Numbered from the stretch's first letter, positions 32,621-42,595 are shown. The stretch: DNA of 64,000 nt from Cohnella lupini (GCF_003386205.1 NZ_QRDY01000021.1:1-64000); one strand, 5' to 3'. Made by a program: numbers and translations. Notes: generated by a model from the sequence alone, not told the origin.

Positions 32621-33820
32621 TTGGGATTATTTCAGAGAGCCGCAAACTTTCTAGGGATCAGCTCGCAGCCAAAAGTTACGGCCGCGCAAGTCATTGATTT
32701 GTTGAATCGGGGATCTTCGATACTCAGTTTAGGCAAGGACTTGTACAACATTCCGGAGGTTCGAACGGCGATCAATTTCATAGCCGAAAAGGTCGGATCG
32801 GTTCCGTTCTATCATGCCCGGGCAGATAACGATGGGAATGTTACGCAGTTAAATGACCACGTTCAGTATGTGCTTAGTGTACGGGCGAATCCGTACCAAT
32901 CGCCGCAAGTGTTTTGGACGTATGCAATCACTCGGTTGATGCTTGCGAATAACGTCTACATCTTTCCGGATTGGGATGACAACGGAAATTTAAGGGCGCT
33001 ATTTGTCTTGCCCTTTACGCAGCACACCTTCGAAGAAAAGGAAGGCGTTTTGCGAATCAAGTTCCCGGCGGCTGCAGGGTACGACTTTGCCTATGACGAT
33101 ATTATTCATTTGCAACGTTTCCCTACGCAGAACGGAGGGGCGACGAGGCAAGCGACGAGCGGATATGTTCAGATCGTGAACACGCTCCAGGAACAAGCGG
33201 TCAAAGATAGCGAGAACAGCCAACGTATCGCCGCGCTCCTGATTAACAAGTCATCTCTTAAAGGCACGGACATGAAAAAGAAGCTCGAAGAATTCAAGGA
33301 GCTATTTCTCACGGCAGAAAATACGACCGGCTTCGGCATGATTGGCTCCGAGTTTGAAGTTCATGACCTTGACTTGAAAATGAGTCCGCTTAATAAGGAC
33401 GTGCTGGAGACAATCGTAAATTACTTGTACACCTACTTCGGGGGATCGAAAGCGATCTTTACGCATTCGGCGAACGAGTTGGAACACGAGCAATTTATCG
33501 ATAACACAATCAAGCCGATTGTCTTTCAGATTGAAGAGGAATCGACGTACAAGCTATTTTCTTCCAAGGAGATCGGCCGCTTTCATAAAGTGCTTGCCGA
33601 ACTAATTGACCTCGAAGTTAGCACATTAGGCGCGAAGACGACCTTCTTTAAGGAAATGCTTTTCGCTTCAGTTATGACGCGGAACGAGGTTAGAAAAAGA
33701 ATCGGATTGCCGAAAGGCCCGCAGCAGTTGGATGCGTACATGGAAAGCAAAAACTTCCAGACGCTTAAACCAGGCAGCTATACCGTGGAAGGAGGTGAGA
33801 CGGATGAAACCGGAAAATAA
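32621..33820 (+). CDS. Portal protein (HK97 type)
   Basis: 399 residues from the TTG with GGGGAGGTGAG directly upstream. Portal motifs include NIPEVRTAINFIAEKVGSVP and the clip/stem region around NQRIAALLINKSSL-type sequence. The dodecameric portal is the DNA channel at one capsid vertex. Immediately followed by the protease, which overlaps the 3' end. Confidence 0.92.
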   Translation: MGLFQRAANFLGISSQPKVTAAQVIDLLNRGSSILSLGKDLYNIPEVRTAINFIAEKVGSVPFYHARADNDGNVTQLNDHVQYVLSVRANPYQSPQVFWTYAITRLMLANNVYIFPDWDDNGNLRALFVLPFTQHTFEEKEGVLRIKFPAAAGYDFAYDDIIHLQRFPTQNGGATRQATSGYVQIVNTLQEQAVKDSENSQRIAALLINKSSLKGTDMKKKLEEFKELFLTAENTTGFGMIGSEFEVHDLDLKMSPLNKDVLETIVNYLYTYFGGSKAIFTHSANELEHEQFIDNTIKPIVFQIEEESTYKLFSSKEIGRFHKVLAELIDLEVSTLGAKTTFFKEMLFASVMTRNEVRKRIGLPKGPQQLDAYMESKNFQTLKPGSYTVEGGETDETGK

Positions 33821-34433
33821 GAAATCTCCCCTTGCGTCTCAATCCAAGAGGAAGCTTCGATACGACGATGATAAGGGGCGATTCCGAGCGATCGAAGAAG
33901 AGGTCGACGGCAGTAAAGTGCGCCGGCTTCGCGGGTATCCCATCCTATTCGGAGTTCTTGGAAGACCTTGGCGCGGTAGTGATTGGGTTGAAAAGGTAGA
34001 CAAGGACGCATTAGCGGGCGTGGACTTTAGCAAGCTCGTTATCCTTTTGAACCACGAAACGACGTGGGTACTAGGACGCTACGGGAAGAACCTAACCGCA
34101 ACCGTAGACGAAACGGGGCTATTTGTTGAGGTCACGCTCGGGAACACATGGATTGATGATTATGTGTTCGACCGCGTTGAAAAGGAACTCATCGACGGCA
34201 TGTCTTTTTGGTTTGATAACAACGCGATTATCGCCAGTGATTGGACGAATAAAATCGATGTCGTTGTCAAAATCAACGAAGTGTATGAGGTTAGCTTAGT
34301 GACCTTCCCGGCTTATGACGAGACGGTCGTAATTGCGGAAGTCGTCGCAGAAAATGCGGACGAGTTGGAAGCTGAACCAGAAGAAAATGAATTAATGAAA
34401 GATACTTTAATCAATTTGATTGCTCAATTATAA
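33804..34433 (+). CDS. Prohead protease (HK97 family, S78)
   Basis: 209 residues from the ATG preceded by GGAGGTGAG. Catalytic residues fit the S78 fold: His in ILLNHETTWVLGR and Ser in GMSFWF. It removes scaffold/delta domains from the capsid protein during maturation. The start overlaps the portal 3' end by 17 bases. Confidence 0.92.
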   Translation: MKPENKKSPLASQSKRKLRYDDDKGRFRAIEEEVDGSKVRRLRGYPILFGVLGRPWRGSDWVEKVDKDALAGVDFSKLVILLNHETTWVLGRYGKNLTATVDETGLFVEVTLGNTWIDDYVFDRVEKELIDGMSFWFDNNAIIASDWTNKIDVVVKINEVYEVSLVTFPAYDETVVIAEVVAENADELEAEPEENELMKDTLINLIAQL

Positions 34434-34446
34434 GGGGGACTTTCCA

Positions 34447-35664
34447 ATGAAAATGACTCACAAGCAAGCGGCCGAATTGAAACGCGAAAAAACCGAGCTT
34501 GAACAGAAACGTTTGGCCTTGAAAGATAAGGTCAAAAATCACCGGGACGTCACGACGGAAGAGCTGAACGCAACGGTCGACCAACTACGCACATTAGCGG
34601 AGCAGATCGACGAGATCAATGTACAGCTTGCCGATGCACCAGAAGCAGAAAAAAGAGGGGGAATGGGTGTGAAGACGATCGAATTGAATGAGGAGAATTT
34701 CCGCAGCTCCGACAAATACCGGGATGCTTTTTTCCGGAGTTACATCACGCGTTCCGTTTCTACGGAAGACGCGGAAATCATGGATCTTGGTAAGCGAGCC
34801 ATTACCGACATGAACGGTGGAAGCGTGACGAGTGGGGCGGCCTTCCTTGTACCGCAAACGACGCTCAACGTCATTCAATCCGTCATTACGAAGTATGGTC
34901 AAGTATACGCCGCTGTGACGAAGTACGGCTTCACAGGAGACGTAACCCTTCCGATCGGTACGGCCGGGGCGACAACCGATAACGGCGACGGCACAGTGAC
35001 ACTTAACTTCGCATTCACCGAAGCGAGGATTGCGCAATCCGCAGTCGTGGCAACGATCAAAGTCAAGAATTTGCTACTTAAAAACAGCATTTCCGCGCTT
35101 GAGACGTTCCTCGCTACGGAAATGGGTAAATATCTCGGCGTGTACCTGGATAACGCAGTTATCAATGGCGACGGCGCCGGTGGTTCCTTCACGGGTATCG
35201 TTCCTGCTATCACGGTTGCACCTTCCCAAAAGCAAACCTATTCCGCAATGGATTGGGGCAAGCTCATGGACATTGAGGGAGATGTCGATAGCCCATACGG
35301 CGACGATGCGGTGTTTATCATGCGTCGGAAAACTTTCTTCAATCGCTTCCGGAAAATGACGGACGCGGGCGGAGCGCCTATCACAACGACGATTCCGGTC
35401 GTCACTGGAAACGGCAAAACAAAGTTCTTCCTTGATGGTCATGAAGTTATGTTCACGACCGCAATGGCGCTCGATGATATCTTGTTCGGAGATATCAAGC
35501 AATACATCGTCAACGAGTCCCAGGATATCGTGATTGAATCCTCTAGTGTCGGCGATAACTCGTTCGGTAAGGATGAAACAATGTGGCGCGGTAAGGTGTA
35601 TAGCGGCGGTACACCAATGTTTGCTAAAGAAACGTTCACGTTGTGGGGCTATTCCGCAGTTTAA
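34447..35664 (+). CDS. Major capsid protein (HK97 fold) with delta domain
   Basis: 405 residues from the ATG that follows AAGGGGG. The N-terminal ~85 residues are a charged coiled coil (delta domain) expected to be cleaved by the S78 protease. The rest has HK97-fold features (GGSVTSGAAFLVPQTTLNVI, LDNAVINGDGAGGSFTGIVP, YTVNESQ-type C-terminal segment). Confidence 0.93.
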   Translation: MKMTHKQAAELKREKTELEQKRLALKDKVKNHRDVTTEELNATVDQLRTLAEQIDEINVQLADAPEAEKRGGMGVKTIELNEENFRSSDKYRDAFFRSYITRSVSTEDAEIMDLGKRAITDMNGGSVTSGAAFLVPQTTLNVIQSVITKYGQVYAAVTKYGFTGDVTLPIGTAGATTDNGDGTVTLNFAFTEARIAQSAVVATIKVKNLLLKNSISALETFLATEMGKYLGVYLDNAVINGDGAGGSFTGIVPAITVAPSQKQTYSAMDWGKLMDIEGDVDSPYGDDAVFIMRRKTFFNRFRKMTDAGGAPITTTIPVVTGNGKTKFFLDGHEVMFTTAMALDDILFGDIKQYIVNESQDIVIESSSVGDNSFGKDETMWRGKVYSGGTPMFAKETFTLWGYSAV

Positions 35665-35679
35665 CGAAGGGGTGACCGC

Positions 35680-35901
35680 ATGAAACGATCAGATAAAAAA
35701 ACGCCCGATGCCGTAATGGTGGAGGGCGTTGATCTTTCTAAAAAGGCAGATCAAACCGTTATGATTTGGAAGGCTACACGGCCATTGACCGACAGAGAAC
35801 ACGAACAATTGTCGGATAGATTACGTTATGAATCTGAAAAAACGGGAATCAACATTGTGTTGGTTCCTTTTTCAGTTGAAGTAGGTGTCAGCGCTGAGTG
35901 A
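35680..35901 (+). CDS. Small head-region phage protein
   Basis: 73 residues (MKRSDKKTPDAVMVEGVDLS), basic N-terminus and an alpha/beta C-terminal half. Ribosome site AAGGGGTGA. It overlaps the next gene by 17 bases. No family recognised; position suggests a head accessory or regulator. Confidence 0.6.
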   Translation: MKRSDKKTPDAVMVEGVDLSKKADQTVMIWKATRPLTDREHEQLSDRLRYESEKTGINIVLVPFSVEVGVSAE

Positions 35902-36169
35902 CGACGAATTGCTTGAGAAGGTAAAGACGGGCCTTAGCATTACGGGAACGGCGAGTGACGCGAATATCAGACTAAAGATCATTGCCGTTAAGGGGTTCAT
36001 GCTTAACGCGGGGATCACGATCGAACAGATCGAAAGTGATCTTGGCGTCGTCACGCTCACGATAGGCGTATCCGATCTTTGGAATGTAAATTCCGGTGAA
36101 GTCGATTTCTCCAATGCGTTTAAGACGATCCTTATTCCGCAGCTCCAAGCGGTTAGCCTGGAGGGATGA
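35885..36169 (+). CDS. Head-tail connector (gp6-like)
   Basis: 94 residues from GTG (VSALSDDELLEKVKTGLSIT). Helical throughout (DANIRLKIIAVKGFMLNAGI), in the standard position of the HK97 gp6/SPP1 gp15-type adaptor that binds the portal. Confidence 0.78.
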   Translation: MSALSDDELLEKVKTGLSITGTASDANIRLKIIAVKGFMLNAGITIEQIESDLGVVTLTIGVSDLWNVNSGEVDFSNAFKTILIPQLQAVSLEG

Positions 36170-36172
36170 CAG

Positions 36173-36481
36173 TTGGGACAGACGCGAAGAGACAGTTTAA
36201 TCGAATTGATTTCTTATACAGACGGCATAAGCGAAATGAGAGATCCCATTAGGGTGCCTGTTAAACGCGCGGTGTTCGCGGACGAAAAGTCCGTGCGGCA
36301 ATCTGAATCCTATCAAGCTGCCGCCGTTGGTCTGAAAGCGGAGGTCATGTTTGTGATATGGCCCAATGAATATGAGGGTGAAACTGACCTTGAATTCAAC
36401 GGGAAACTGTATTCCGTTATACGGACTTTCAAAAGGGACGTTCGGGATCTAGAAATCATTTGTATTGAATCGAAAGGGTGA
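36173..36481 (+). CDS. Head-tail adaptor/head closure protein
   Basis: 102 residues from TTG. Beta-rich, with the pattern VKRAVFADEKSVRQSE...GLKAEVMFVIWPNEY...LEFNGKLYSVIRTF that is typical of SPP1 gp16-like closure proteins. Follows the connector by three bases. Confidence 0.78.
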   Translation: MGQTRRDSLIELISYTDGISEMRDPIRVPVKRAVFADEKSVRQSESYQAAAVGLKAEVMFVIWPNEYEGETDLEFNGKLYSVIRTFKRDVRDLEIICIESKG

Positions 36482-36487
36482 TATTTG

Positions 36488-36931
36488 ATGCCAGTACCTC
36501 CAGCCGTTCGAATTAGAAGGGATGGCGTCGAATATCTCTCGAACGTCGAGCGTGCCAAATACCTCATACGAGAACTGACACGCGCAGCTCTCCGCGACAG
36601 CGGGAAGTTGATTCGTAATCGCGCATTGAACGAGGTTCGAAAGCTGAAAGGGTTCAGGCGAGGTAAGCGTCCACTTAGAGCCTTTCAAACTTGGGTCAAA
36701 GCGCGCGAGGGCGTCCTCGTTGTCGGGATAAAACACGACACGTGGTACGGCGTTCAGCAGGAGCTAGGGACAAGTAAACAACCCAAGCGAGCGATTCTAA
36801 CGAATGCGGTCATGAACAATATCAGCGACATTCGCCGGATTCAAGGGGTTTATTTAAGCTCCATTGAGGACGAGAACCGCGCCCTAGGACTCATTGATGA
36901 AGATGACGAGGGGGTTGGCGATGAGCAGTAA
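36488..36931 (+). CDS. HK97 gp10-like tail completion protein
   Basis: 147 residues from the ATG seven bases after AAAGGGTG. Helical N-terminus and basic core (LIRNRALNEVRKLKGFRRGK) with VGIKHDTWYGVQQELGT, the recognisable gp10 pattern. It overlaps the next gene by 11 bases. Confidence 0.8.
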   Translation: MPVPPAVRIRRDGVEYLSNVERAKYLIRELTRAALRDSGKLIRNRALNEVRKLKGFRRGKRPLRAFQTWVKAREGVLVVGIKHDTWYGVQQELGTSKQPKRAILTNAVMNNISDIRRIQGVYLSSIEDENRALGLIDEDDEGVGDEQ

Positions 36932-37304
36932 CAGCGTCATTGAAATCCGCAAGGTGGTTGGTGCAAGGTTGGCGGAGATTCATCCCGAGGTGTATTACGA
37001 GTTTGCCGATGATAAGGCGCAATTCCCATATCTCGTTTTCGACCTTCCGAATTCGTTCGATGACGGGACGTACGAGAATTTCGTCATGGACATCGACGGT
37101 TGGGATGCGCCAAAGGGCGGGGACACCATGCCGCTTGAATTGATGATGGCTGCAGCGGACGCCGTTATTCATCGGCAGATCATTCGCGTTCCTGGTATGG
37201 CGTTCATCATGTACCGCGAAAATCGGTTATCGCCTCCGGACGATGACAAGAAGATCCGACGCAGGAAAATCATTTATCAAATTAGAACATTTACGGGAGG
37301 TTAA
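36921..37304 (+). CDS. Tail terminator/completion protein
   Basis: 127 residues from ATG preceded by GAGGGGG. Alpha/beta (PEVYYEFADDKAQFPYLVFD, then DIDGWDAPKGGDT) in the position of gp11/SPP1 gp17-type tail terminators. Family similarity is modest. Confidence 0.68.
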   Translation: MSSNSVIEIRKVVGARLAEIHPEVYYEFADDKAQFPYLVFDLPNSFDDGTYENFVMDIDGWDAPKGGDTMPLELMMAAADAVIHRQIIRVPGMAFIMYRENRLSPPDDDKKIRRRKIIYQIRTFTGG

Positions 37305-37307
37305 ATC

Positions 37308-38192
37308 ATGCCAGTACAATCGGGATTTACAGAAAACACAGCGGAACATTTGATTTTTGATGCCGGTGCATTCTACAAGAACTATAATCCTGTAACCGGG
37401 GTCGGAACGCTTATCGGTGCAACGCGCGGGGGTGGCGAATTCGTTGCAAAACCAACTATTCGACCGATAGAAATCGACGGCGTAAAGGGTCGCGCAAAGG
37501 GACTCAATGTAATCGACGCTTGGGATGTCTCCATTAAGGCAAACTTGATTGAGATTACGCCGGAGATTTTGCGCGTTGCGCTTTCTACGGGCGAAGTAAA
37601 TACGACAGATCCCGTGTACGATGTCGTGACGGCCAAAAATACGATCGAGATCGCCGATTACATTGATAACATCGCTTGGATTGGTCGATTGTCGGGCAGT
37701 AATAACCCGGTAGTCATCATCATTTACAATGCGCTGAACACCGAGGGCGTCACATTGACGACTGCGGATAAAGCCGAAAGCGTCCTTCCAATCACGTTCT
37801 TTGCGCATTACGATGCAAGTGACTTGGACACGGTGCCTTTCAAGATTTACTATCCGAAGCTTTCAACGGATACCGTAAATCCAACCGTCGTGACGGTTCC
37901 GGCTGATGCGGCGACAGCGATCGCGACAACTGCGAATATCGTTTGGACATTTAACGAGGCGATTCAGCCGGCGGCCGTTAGTCCTGCGAACTTCTTCTTA
38001 ATGAAAGCGCTGGACGGAACGCTTGTACCTGGATCGCTCGCGCTTAATGCCGCGAGAACCGTTGTCACGCTTGATCCTACTGCAAATATGACGGCGGCGA
38101 CTGCCTACATCGCGACAGTGACCAAGAACGTCAAGGATTTGAACGGGAATGCTTTAATCGACAATGTCATTACGAATTTCACAACCGCCTAA
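37308..38192 (+). CDS. Major tail protein with C-terminal Ig-like domain
   Basis: 294 residues. The first ~185 residues match siphovirus tail-tube proteins (FVAKPTIRPIEIDGVKGRAK, DAWDVSIKANLIEIT). Residues about 190-294 (VNPTVVTVPADAATAIATTA, IVWTFNEAIQPAAVSPANF) form a SbsA-type (Big_5) immunoglobulin-like domain. Such appended domains decorate the tail tube and may bind carbohydrates. Ribosome site GGGAGG. Confidence 0.88.
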   Translation: MPVQSGFTENTAEHLIFDAGAFYKNYNPVTGVGTLIGATRGGGEFVAKPTIRPIEIDGVKGRAKGLNVIDAWDVSIKANLIEITPEILRVALSTGEVNTTDPVYDVVTAKNTIEIADYIDNIAWIGRLSGSNNPVVIIIYNALNTEGVTLTTADKAESVLPITFFAHYDASDLDTVPFKIYYPKLSTDTVNPTVVTVPADAATAIATTANIVWTFNEAIQPAAVSPANFFLMKALDGTLVPGSLALNAARTVVTLDPTANMTAATAYIATVTKNVKDLNGNALIDNVITNFTTA

Positions 38193-38254
38193 TTTTTCAA
38201 ATACAGAGGAGCGTCCTTTAGCCAGGGCGCTCTTACTCATGGGAGGAAAGCGCA

Positions 38255-38611
38255 TTGGAAAACGAATTGGTTCTACGAAAGCTTAAAACGAAGGACATTT
38301 TCCCTATTTCCCGGATTCTGAAAAAGATAGGAATCAGCCAGCATTTGAAGCAATTGGCAAGCGGGATCAAAGCAGAAAAAAACGCCGCTGACGAAAAAGC
38401 GGCACAAATGAAAGTCGGAATTGAGATGCTCACGATCGTTTTCGAAAATCTGCATTTGGCTGAGAAGGACGTGAACGATCTACTCGCGGACCTTGTCGGT
38501 ATGAAGCCGGAAGATTTCGCCGAACTAGAGATCGGAGATTTCCTAAAAGTCATCGTGAAGCTCAAGGATCAAGAAGGTATATCCGATTTTTTGCAATCGG
38601 CCAGCAAGTAG
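38255..38611 (+). CDS. Tail assembly chaperone gpG-like
   Basis: 118 residues from TTG with GGGAGG upstream. Helical (DIFPISRILKKIGISQHLKQ). It is the short product of the frameshift pair before the tape measure gene. The slip site is TTTTTTG at 38587-38593, seven codons before the stop. Confidence 0.85.
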   Translation: MENELVLRKLKTKDIFPISRILKKIGISQHLKQLASGIKAEKNAADEKAAQMKVGIEMLTIVFENLHLAEKDVNDLLADLVGMKPEDFAELEIGDFLKVIVKLKDQEGISDFLQSASK

Positions 38612-38907
38612 ACGAATTCGAAATCATGGACTTACTGCTTAATCGGTATAGCCAGATCGAATATGTGCTATCGGCTGATTTTGAGGTTGGTGTCGGACTG
38701 ATTAATAAGGCGATGGAGAAGGCGGACGAGAAACGGAAATGGGAAATGTGGCTCGCTCAATATCCACAAATGACGAAGGAAAGCTACATCTCCTTTGAAG
38801 ACTTCCATAACCGCAGCTCCCGTAAAACTTCGACCGAACCCCAAAAGTCGAAAACCGAAATTCTAGACGATGTTTCGACCATTATGCAAATGATGAAAGG
38901 CGGGTGA
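38255..38907 (+). CDS. Tail assembly chaperone gpGT, made by -1 frameshift
   Basis: Reading 38255-38593 and then 38593-38907 gives a 217-residue protein. The zero frame reads GAT TTT TTG CAA across the heptamer T TTT TTG (38587-38593). After a -1 slip, translation continues GCA ATC GGC and stays open to 38907. An ATG at 38626 in the second frame has no ribosome site, which favours frameshifting over independent initiation. Such pairs are conserved before tape measure genes. Confidence 0.85.
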
Positions 38908-38911
38908 GGGC

Positions 38912-41900
38912 ATGGAAATATTCCGTTTATTCGGCTCCATTCTTATAAACAACTCCGGGGCAGACGACGCGCTAGATAGTGTCGATGAACGAGGCAGACG
39001 CGCCCAATCCCGTCTTTCGGATATCGGCAAGGCGGCGGGGGCCGTCGTTCTCTCTCTCGGTGCGCTTGGAGCGGCGGCGGCGATCGGTCTTGGTGCCAAA
39101 GCATTCAAGTCGGCGGATGAATTTCATAAGGCAATGAACGGCCTAGCTGCTGAAACGGGTGCGACGGCGGAAGAGATGAAAGGCTTGGAGCAGTCCGCAA
39201 AAAATCTGTATAACAACGGAATGGGCGAAAACTTCGAGGACATCGCAAAGTCGATGGCGCTCATTAAGACGACGACCGGCGCAACGGGGACTGAGTTGGA
39301 GAAGCTTTCACAACATGCGCTCATGCTTCGGGATACCTTTGAAATGGATGTCGCCGGCAGCGCGAACACCGCTAACTCCCTTATGAAGCAATTCGGCATA
39401 ACGGGCCAGCAAGCCTATACCTTGATTGCCCAGGGCGCGCAACAGGGCGCGAACAAGAACGGCGACCTCTTAGACGTGCTAAATGAATACGCGCCGCAAT
39501 TCTCCGCACTCGGTTTCTCGGCAGAAGAGTTTACAGATACGCTCATTCAAGGGTCAAAAGATGGTGCTTTTCAAGTAGACAAAGTCGGGGATGCGATCAA
39601 GGAGTTTACTATACGCTCCAAGGACTTGTCCAAGACTTCTGTCGAAGCCTTCCAACAACTGAACCTGAATGCCGTGGATATGTCTTACGCCTTCGGAGAG
39701 GGCGGAGAAGCCGCGCAGGATGCATTCGGGAAGGTAATTAGAGCATTAGAGAACACGAAAGACCCATTGCAACGAAATGCAATCGGCGTCGCTCTTTTTG
39801 GTACGCAGTTCGAGGATTTGGAAGCTTCGGCGATTCTATCCCTTGGAAATGTTCAAAGCTATACCAACTCAACGGCCGACACACTTCAAAAAATCAACGA
39901 CGTAAAATACGATACGGTTGGCGAAGCGGTGCAAGGTATTGGCCGGAACCTCGAAACAGGCATTTTGATACCGCTCGGGGAAAAGATTCTTCCTAAGCTG
40001 CAGGATTTCGCAGACTGGTTCATTGATCATATGCCTGAGATAGAGGACGCGATAAACGAGTCTATTGACGTCGCAATTGGTATTTTCGAAGGATTCGCCG
40101 AAGCGTTACAATGGGTCATTGATAACGGTGACATCCTCTTACCTATCATTGCGGGGCTTACAGGGGCGATTGCGGCACAATTGGTCATAAACGTTGTTGT
40201 TAATGCTTATAAGGCGTGGAAACTAGCAACAACGGCGCAAACGACAGCCCAATGGCTCTTAAATGCGGCAATGAATGCAAATCCGCTCGGTTTGATTGCA
40301 CTTGCGGTCGGCGCACTCGTTACGGTAGGTATCCTACTGTACAAGAATTGGGATAAGGTGCGAGAGGCGACCTCCAAGTTTTGGGATTGGGTTAAAAACT
40401 TCATGAATGGATGGGGCGGCAAAATCTTGCTTGTTCTAGCTCCGTTCATCGGGGTTCCGTTGATGATCGCCACGCATTGGAACGAGATTAAAGGCATCGT
40501 CTCTAAGGCGTTTAACGCCGCGCTAGACTGGCTCAAGTCTGTTCCAAAAAAGATGGAGGAACTAGGCAATAACATTGCTATGGGACTCCTCAACGGCATC
40601 AAGGATATGAAAGACAAGGTTGTCCAGCAAGCGAAGGACATGGCTTCCGAAGTCGGCGAAAGCATCCGTGGATTTTTTGGGATCAAGTCTCCTTCGAAGC
40701 TAACGACGGAGTATGGCCGGAACATCGTTGAAGGTATGAGTAAGGGGATTTCCGAAAATGCGAGTAAGGCCGGTGATGCCGCGAAGAAGATGTCTCAGGA
40801 AGTGCGAGACAAGACGCTCCAGGGCTTAAATTCGCTAGGCGATGCAATCACGGAAGCGCTCCGCAAGCGGTACGAGAAAGAGCAGTCCATTCAAGAACGT
40901 GCAAATGACAAGGAGTTAGACCGGGAGCGGTCGGCTTCGGAAGAAAAGATTCGAATTTACGAACGCGAGCGGGACGAAAAGCTTGATCTTCTCTATCGGC
41001 AGTTTAATCCGGACATCGAGGCCAAGCAAAAGGAAATCGACGATCTAGACGACGTGACCGATGCAGAAGAGAAAGCCCTAAAGGAACGGCAATATCAGGA
41101 ACGACTTGCGGCCAAGCAAAAAGAGCTTGCAGAAGCCGAAGACGCGGACAAGCTTGCGGATATTCAAGCGGACTTGAACGAAATGATTGCCGATCATGCG
41201 CGTGACCTCTTGTTAGAAGCTCGGAAGATCCAAAAGGATAAACTCCGCGACGAGATCGACGCCCTTCGGGATCAATACGAGGCCGCGAAAGATAGCGCGG
41301 AAATGGAATACCAGGACAAAAAGAAGTCGGAAGAAGACAAGTTTGCGGCAACGGAAACGCGATTAGGCAAGGAAAAGACGGCCATTCAAGCGCATTTCGC
41401 GGCATTAACAACCGAGGAGAAATTACAGGCCGAGGCGCGCAAATTGGCACTTGATAAGAACAACGCCGAGCTTATCACATTGCTCAAGACGTACAATCCG
41501 CAATGGTTGAATGCCGGTCAGTCCTTCGGGGAGCAGTTGCTTGATGGTCTGAACAGCAAGAAGGAAAGCATTGCGAACACCGTCAATGACATGCTCTCGT
41601 TTTTGAACAAGGCCGGCGCTTCCGTGGGATCGGCTGCAGGGTCTTACATTGTGAAATCCGGTGATACCTTGTCCGAGATTGCCAAGAAGCTCGGTACGAC
41701 CGTTTCTAAGCTTTCGGAATTGAACAACATTACGAATCCGAACCTTATTCGCGTCGGGCAATCGCTAAAGATCCCCGGATACAAGAACGGAACAAGCTTC
41801 GCGGCCGGAGGGTGGTCACTCGTCGGCGAGGAAGGCATGGAGCTTTTGAACCTTCCGAGGGGAAGCCAAGTCACGTCGAACCATAAGACGGAGGACTTGC

Positions 41901-42031
41901 TAAGAGGGGCAGGGCAACCCGAATACATTCAAACACATATTTACTTGGAGGGGAAAGAAATTGCTTCTGTCGTCTCTAAAGCGCAGCACAATAAAACGCA
42001 AAATTTTACGCGGTCTGCGGGGTTGGTTTAG
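38912..42031 (+). CDS. Tape measure protein with LysM domain
   Basis: 1039 residues. The N-terminal TP901-type tape measure region (about 50-350; KAMNGLAAETGATAEEMKGL) is followed by hydrophobic segments (about 405-475), long Glu/Lys/Arg coiled coils (about 640-870) and a LysM domain near 912-957 (YIVKSGDTLSEIAKKLGTTV, then IRVGQSLKIPGY). It sets tail length and may help penetrate the wall; LysM would bind peptidoglycan. Preceded by the frameshifted chaperone. Confidence 0.93.
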   Translation: MEIFRLFGSILINNSGADDALDSVDERGRRAQSRLSDIGKAAGAVVLSLGALGAAAAIGLGAKAFKSADEFHKAMNGLAAETGATAEEMKGLEQSAKNLYNNGMGENFEDIAKSMALIKTTTGATGTELEKLSQHALMLRDTFEMDVAGSANTANSLMKQFGITGQQAYTLIAQGAQQGANKNGDLLDVLNEYAPQFSALGFSAEEFTDTLIQGSKDGAFQVDKVGDAIKEFTIRSKDLSKTSVEAFQQLNLNAVDMSYAFGEGGEAAQDAFGKVIRALENTKDPLQRNAIGVALFGTQFEDLEASAILSLGNVQSYTNSTADTLQKINDVKYDTVGEAVQGIGRNLETGILIPLGEKILPKLQDFADWFIDHMPEIEDAINESIDVAIGIFEGFAEALQWVIDNGDILLPIIAGLTGAIAAQLVINVVVNAYKAWKLATTAQTTAQWLLNAAMNANPLGLIALAVGALVTVGILLYKNWDKVREATSKFWDWVKNFMNGWGGKILLVLAPFIGVPLMIATHWNEIKGIVSKAFNAALDWLKSVPKKMEELGNNIAMGLLNGIKDMKDKVVQQAKDMASEVGESIRGFFGIKSPSKLTTEYGRNIVEGMSKGISENASKAGDAAKKMSQEVRDKTLQGLNSLGDAITEALRKRYEKEQSIQERANDKELDRERSASEEKIRIYERERDEKLDLLYRQFNPDIEAKQKEIDDLDDVTDAEEKALKERQYQERLAAKQKELAEAEDADKLADIQADLNEMIADHARDLLLEARKIQKDKLRDEIDALRDQYEAAKDSAEMEYQDKKKSEEDKFAATETRLGKEKTAIQAHFAALTTEEKLQAEARKLALDKNNAELITLLKTYNPQWLNAGQSFGEQLLDGLNSKKESIANTVNDMLSFLNKAGASVGSAAGSYIVKSGDTLSEIAKKLGTTVSKLSELNNITNPNLIRVGQSLKIPGYKNGTSFAAGGWSLVGEEGMELLNLPRGSQVTSNHKTEDLLRGAGQPEYIQTHIYLEGKEIASVVSKAQHNKTQNFTRSAGLV

Positions 42032-42595
42032 ATGCTATCCACGATTCGATTAGACGGCATTGATAATCTGGATCTTAATTTCCATGTGCTTCGCGGATCA
42101 GCCTATCCCGTTCTGCCTAATACGGTAGAGCGGGTTCTTTCTATCCCGGGGAAAAATGGCGCATGGCACTTTGGTTCGGATTTAGACGTTAAGCAATTTG
42201 ATTTCATTTGTGCAATCAACGCGCAGAACGCCGAGCAGCTCCAACAATACGTTTCGTCGCTCGCTTCATTCCTGGTCGATATTTATGGTAAGCCGAGGGA
42301 ATTAAAGCTTGTTTTGCTTTCCCAACCGGATCGGGAATACATCGCTCGATATTCCGGCTCCAGTCCATTAGATAGAAATGTAGGCTATGGGGAATTTACG
42401 CTTCCCTTAATTGCCTTCGACCCCTTCGGGTACAGCCAAGAGAACATATACGAGACGACAATCACGACCACGACTTTCCAGACGGTCATTAGTTCAGACG
42501 GGAATGTCCGGACCGAACCGATTATCGAATTAAAGAACAACGGTTCGACGACGCTCGCAAGCTTTACGATTCAGAACGAGTATCAAGCAGATTAA
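42032..42595 (+). CDS. Distal tail protein Dit, N-terminal part
   Basis: 187 residues. Sipho_tail signatures include IRLDGIDNLDLNFHVLRGSA, IPGKNGAWHFGS and TLPLIAFDPFGYS. The protein stops after the N-terminal ring-forming domain (ELKNNGSTTLASFTIQNEYQ). The missing Dit C-terminal domain appears in the product of 42989-43573. It starts one base after the tape measure stop. Confidence 0.82.
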   Translation: MLSTIRLDGIDNLDLNFHVLRGSAYPVLPNTVERVLSIPGKNGAWHFGSDLDVKQFDFICAINAQNAEQLQQYVSSLASFLVDIYGKPRELKLVLLSQPDREYIARYSGSSPLDRNVGYGEFTLPLIAFDPFGYSQENIYETTITTTTFQTVISSDGNVRTEPIIELKNNGSTTLASFTIQNEYQAD

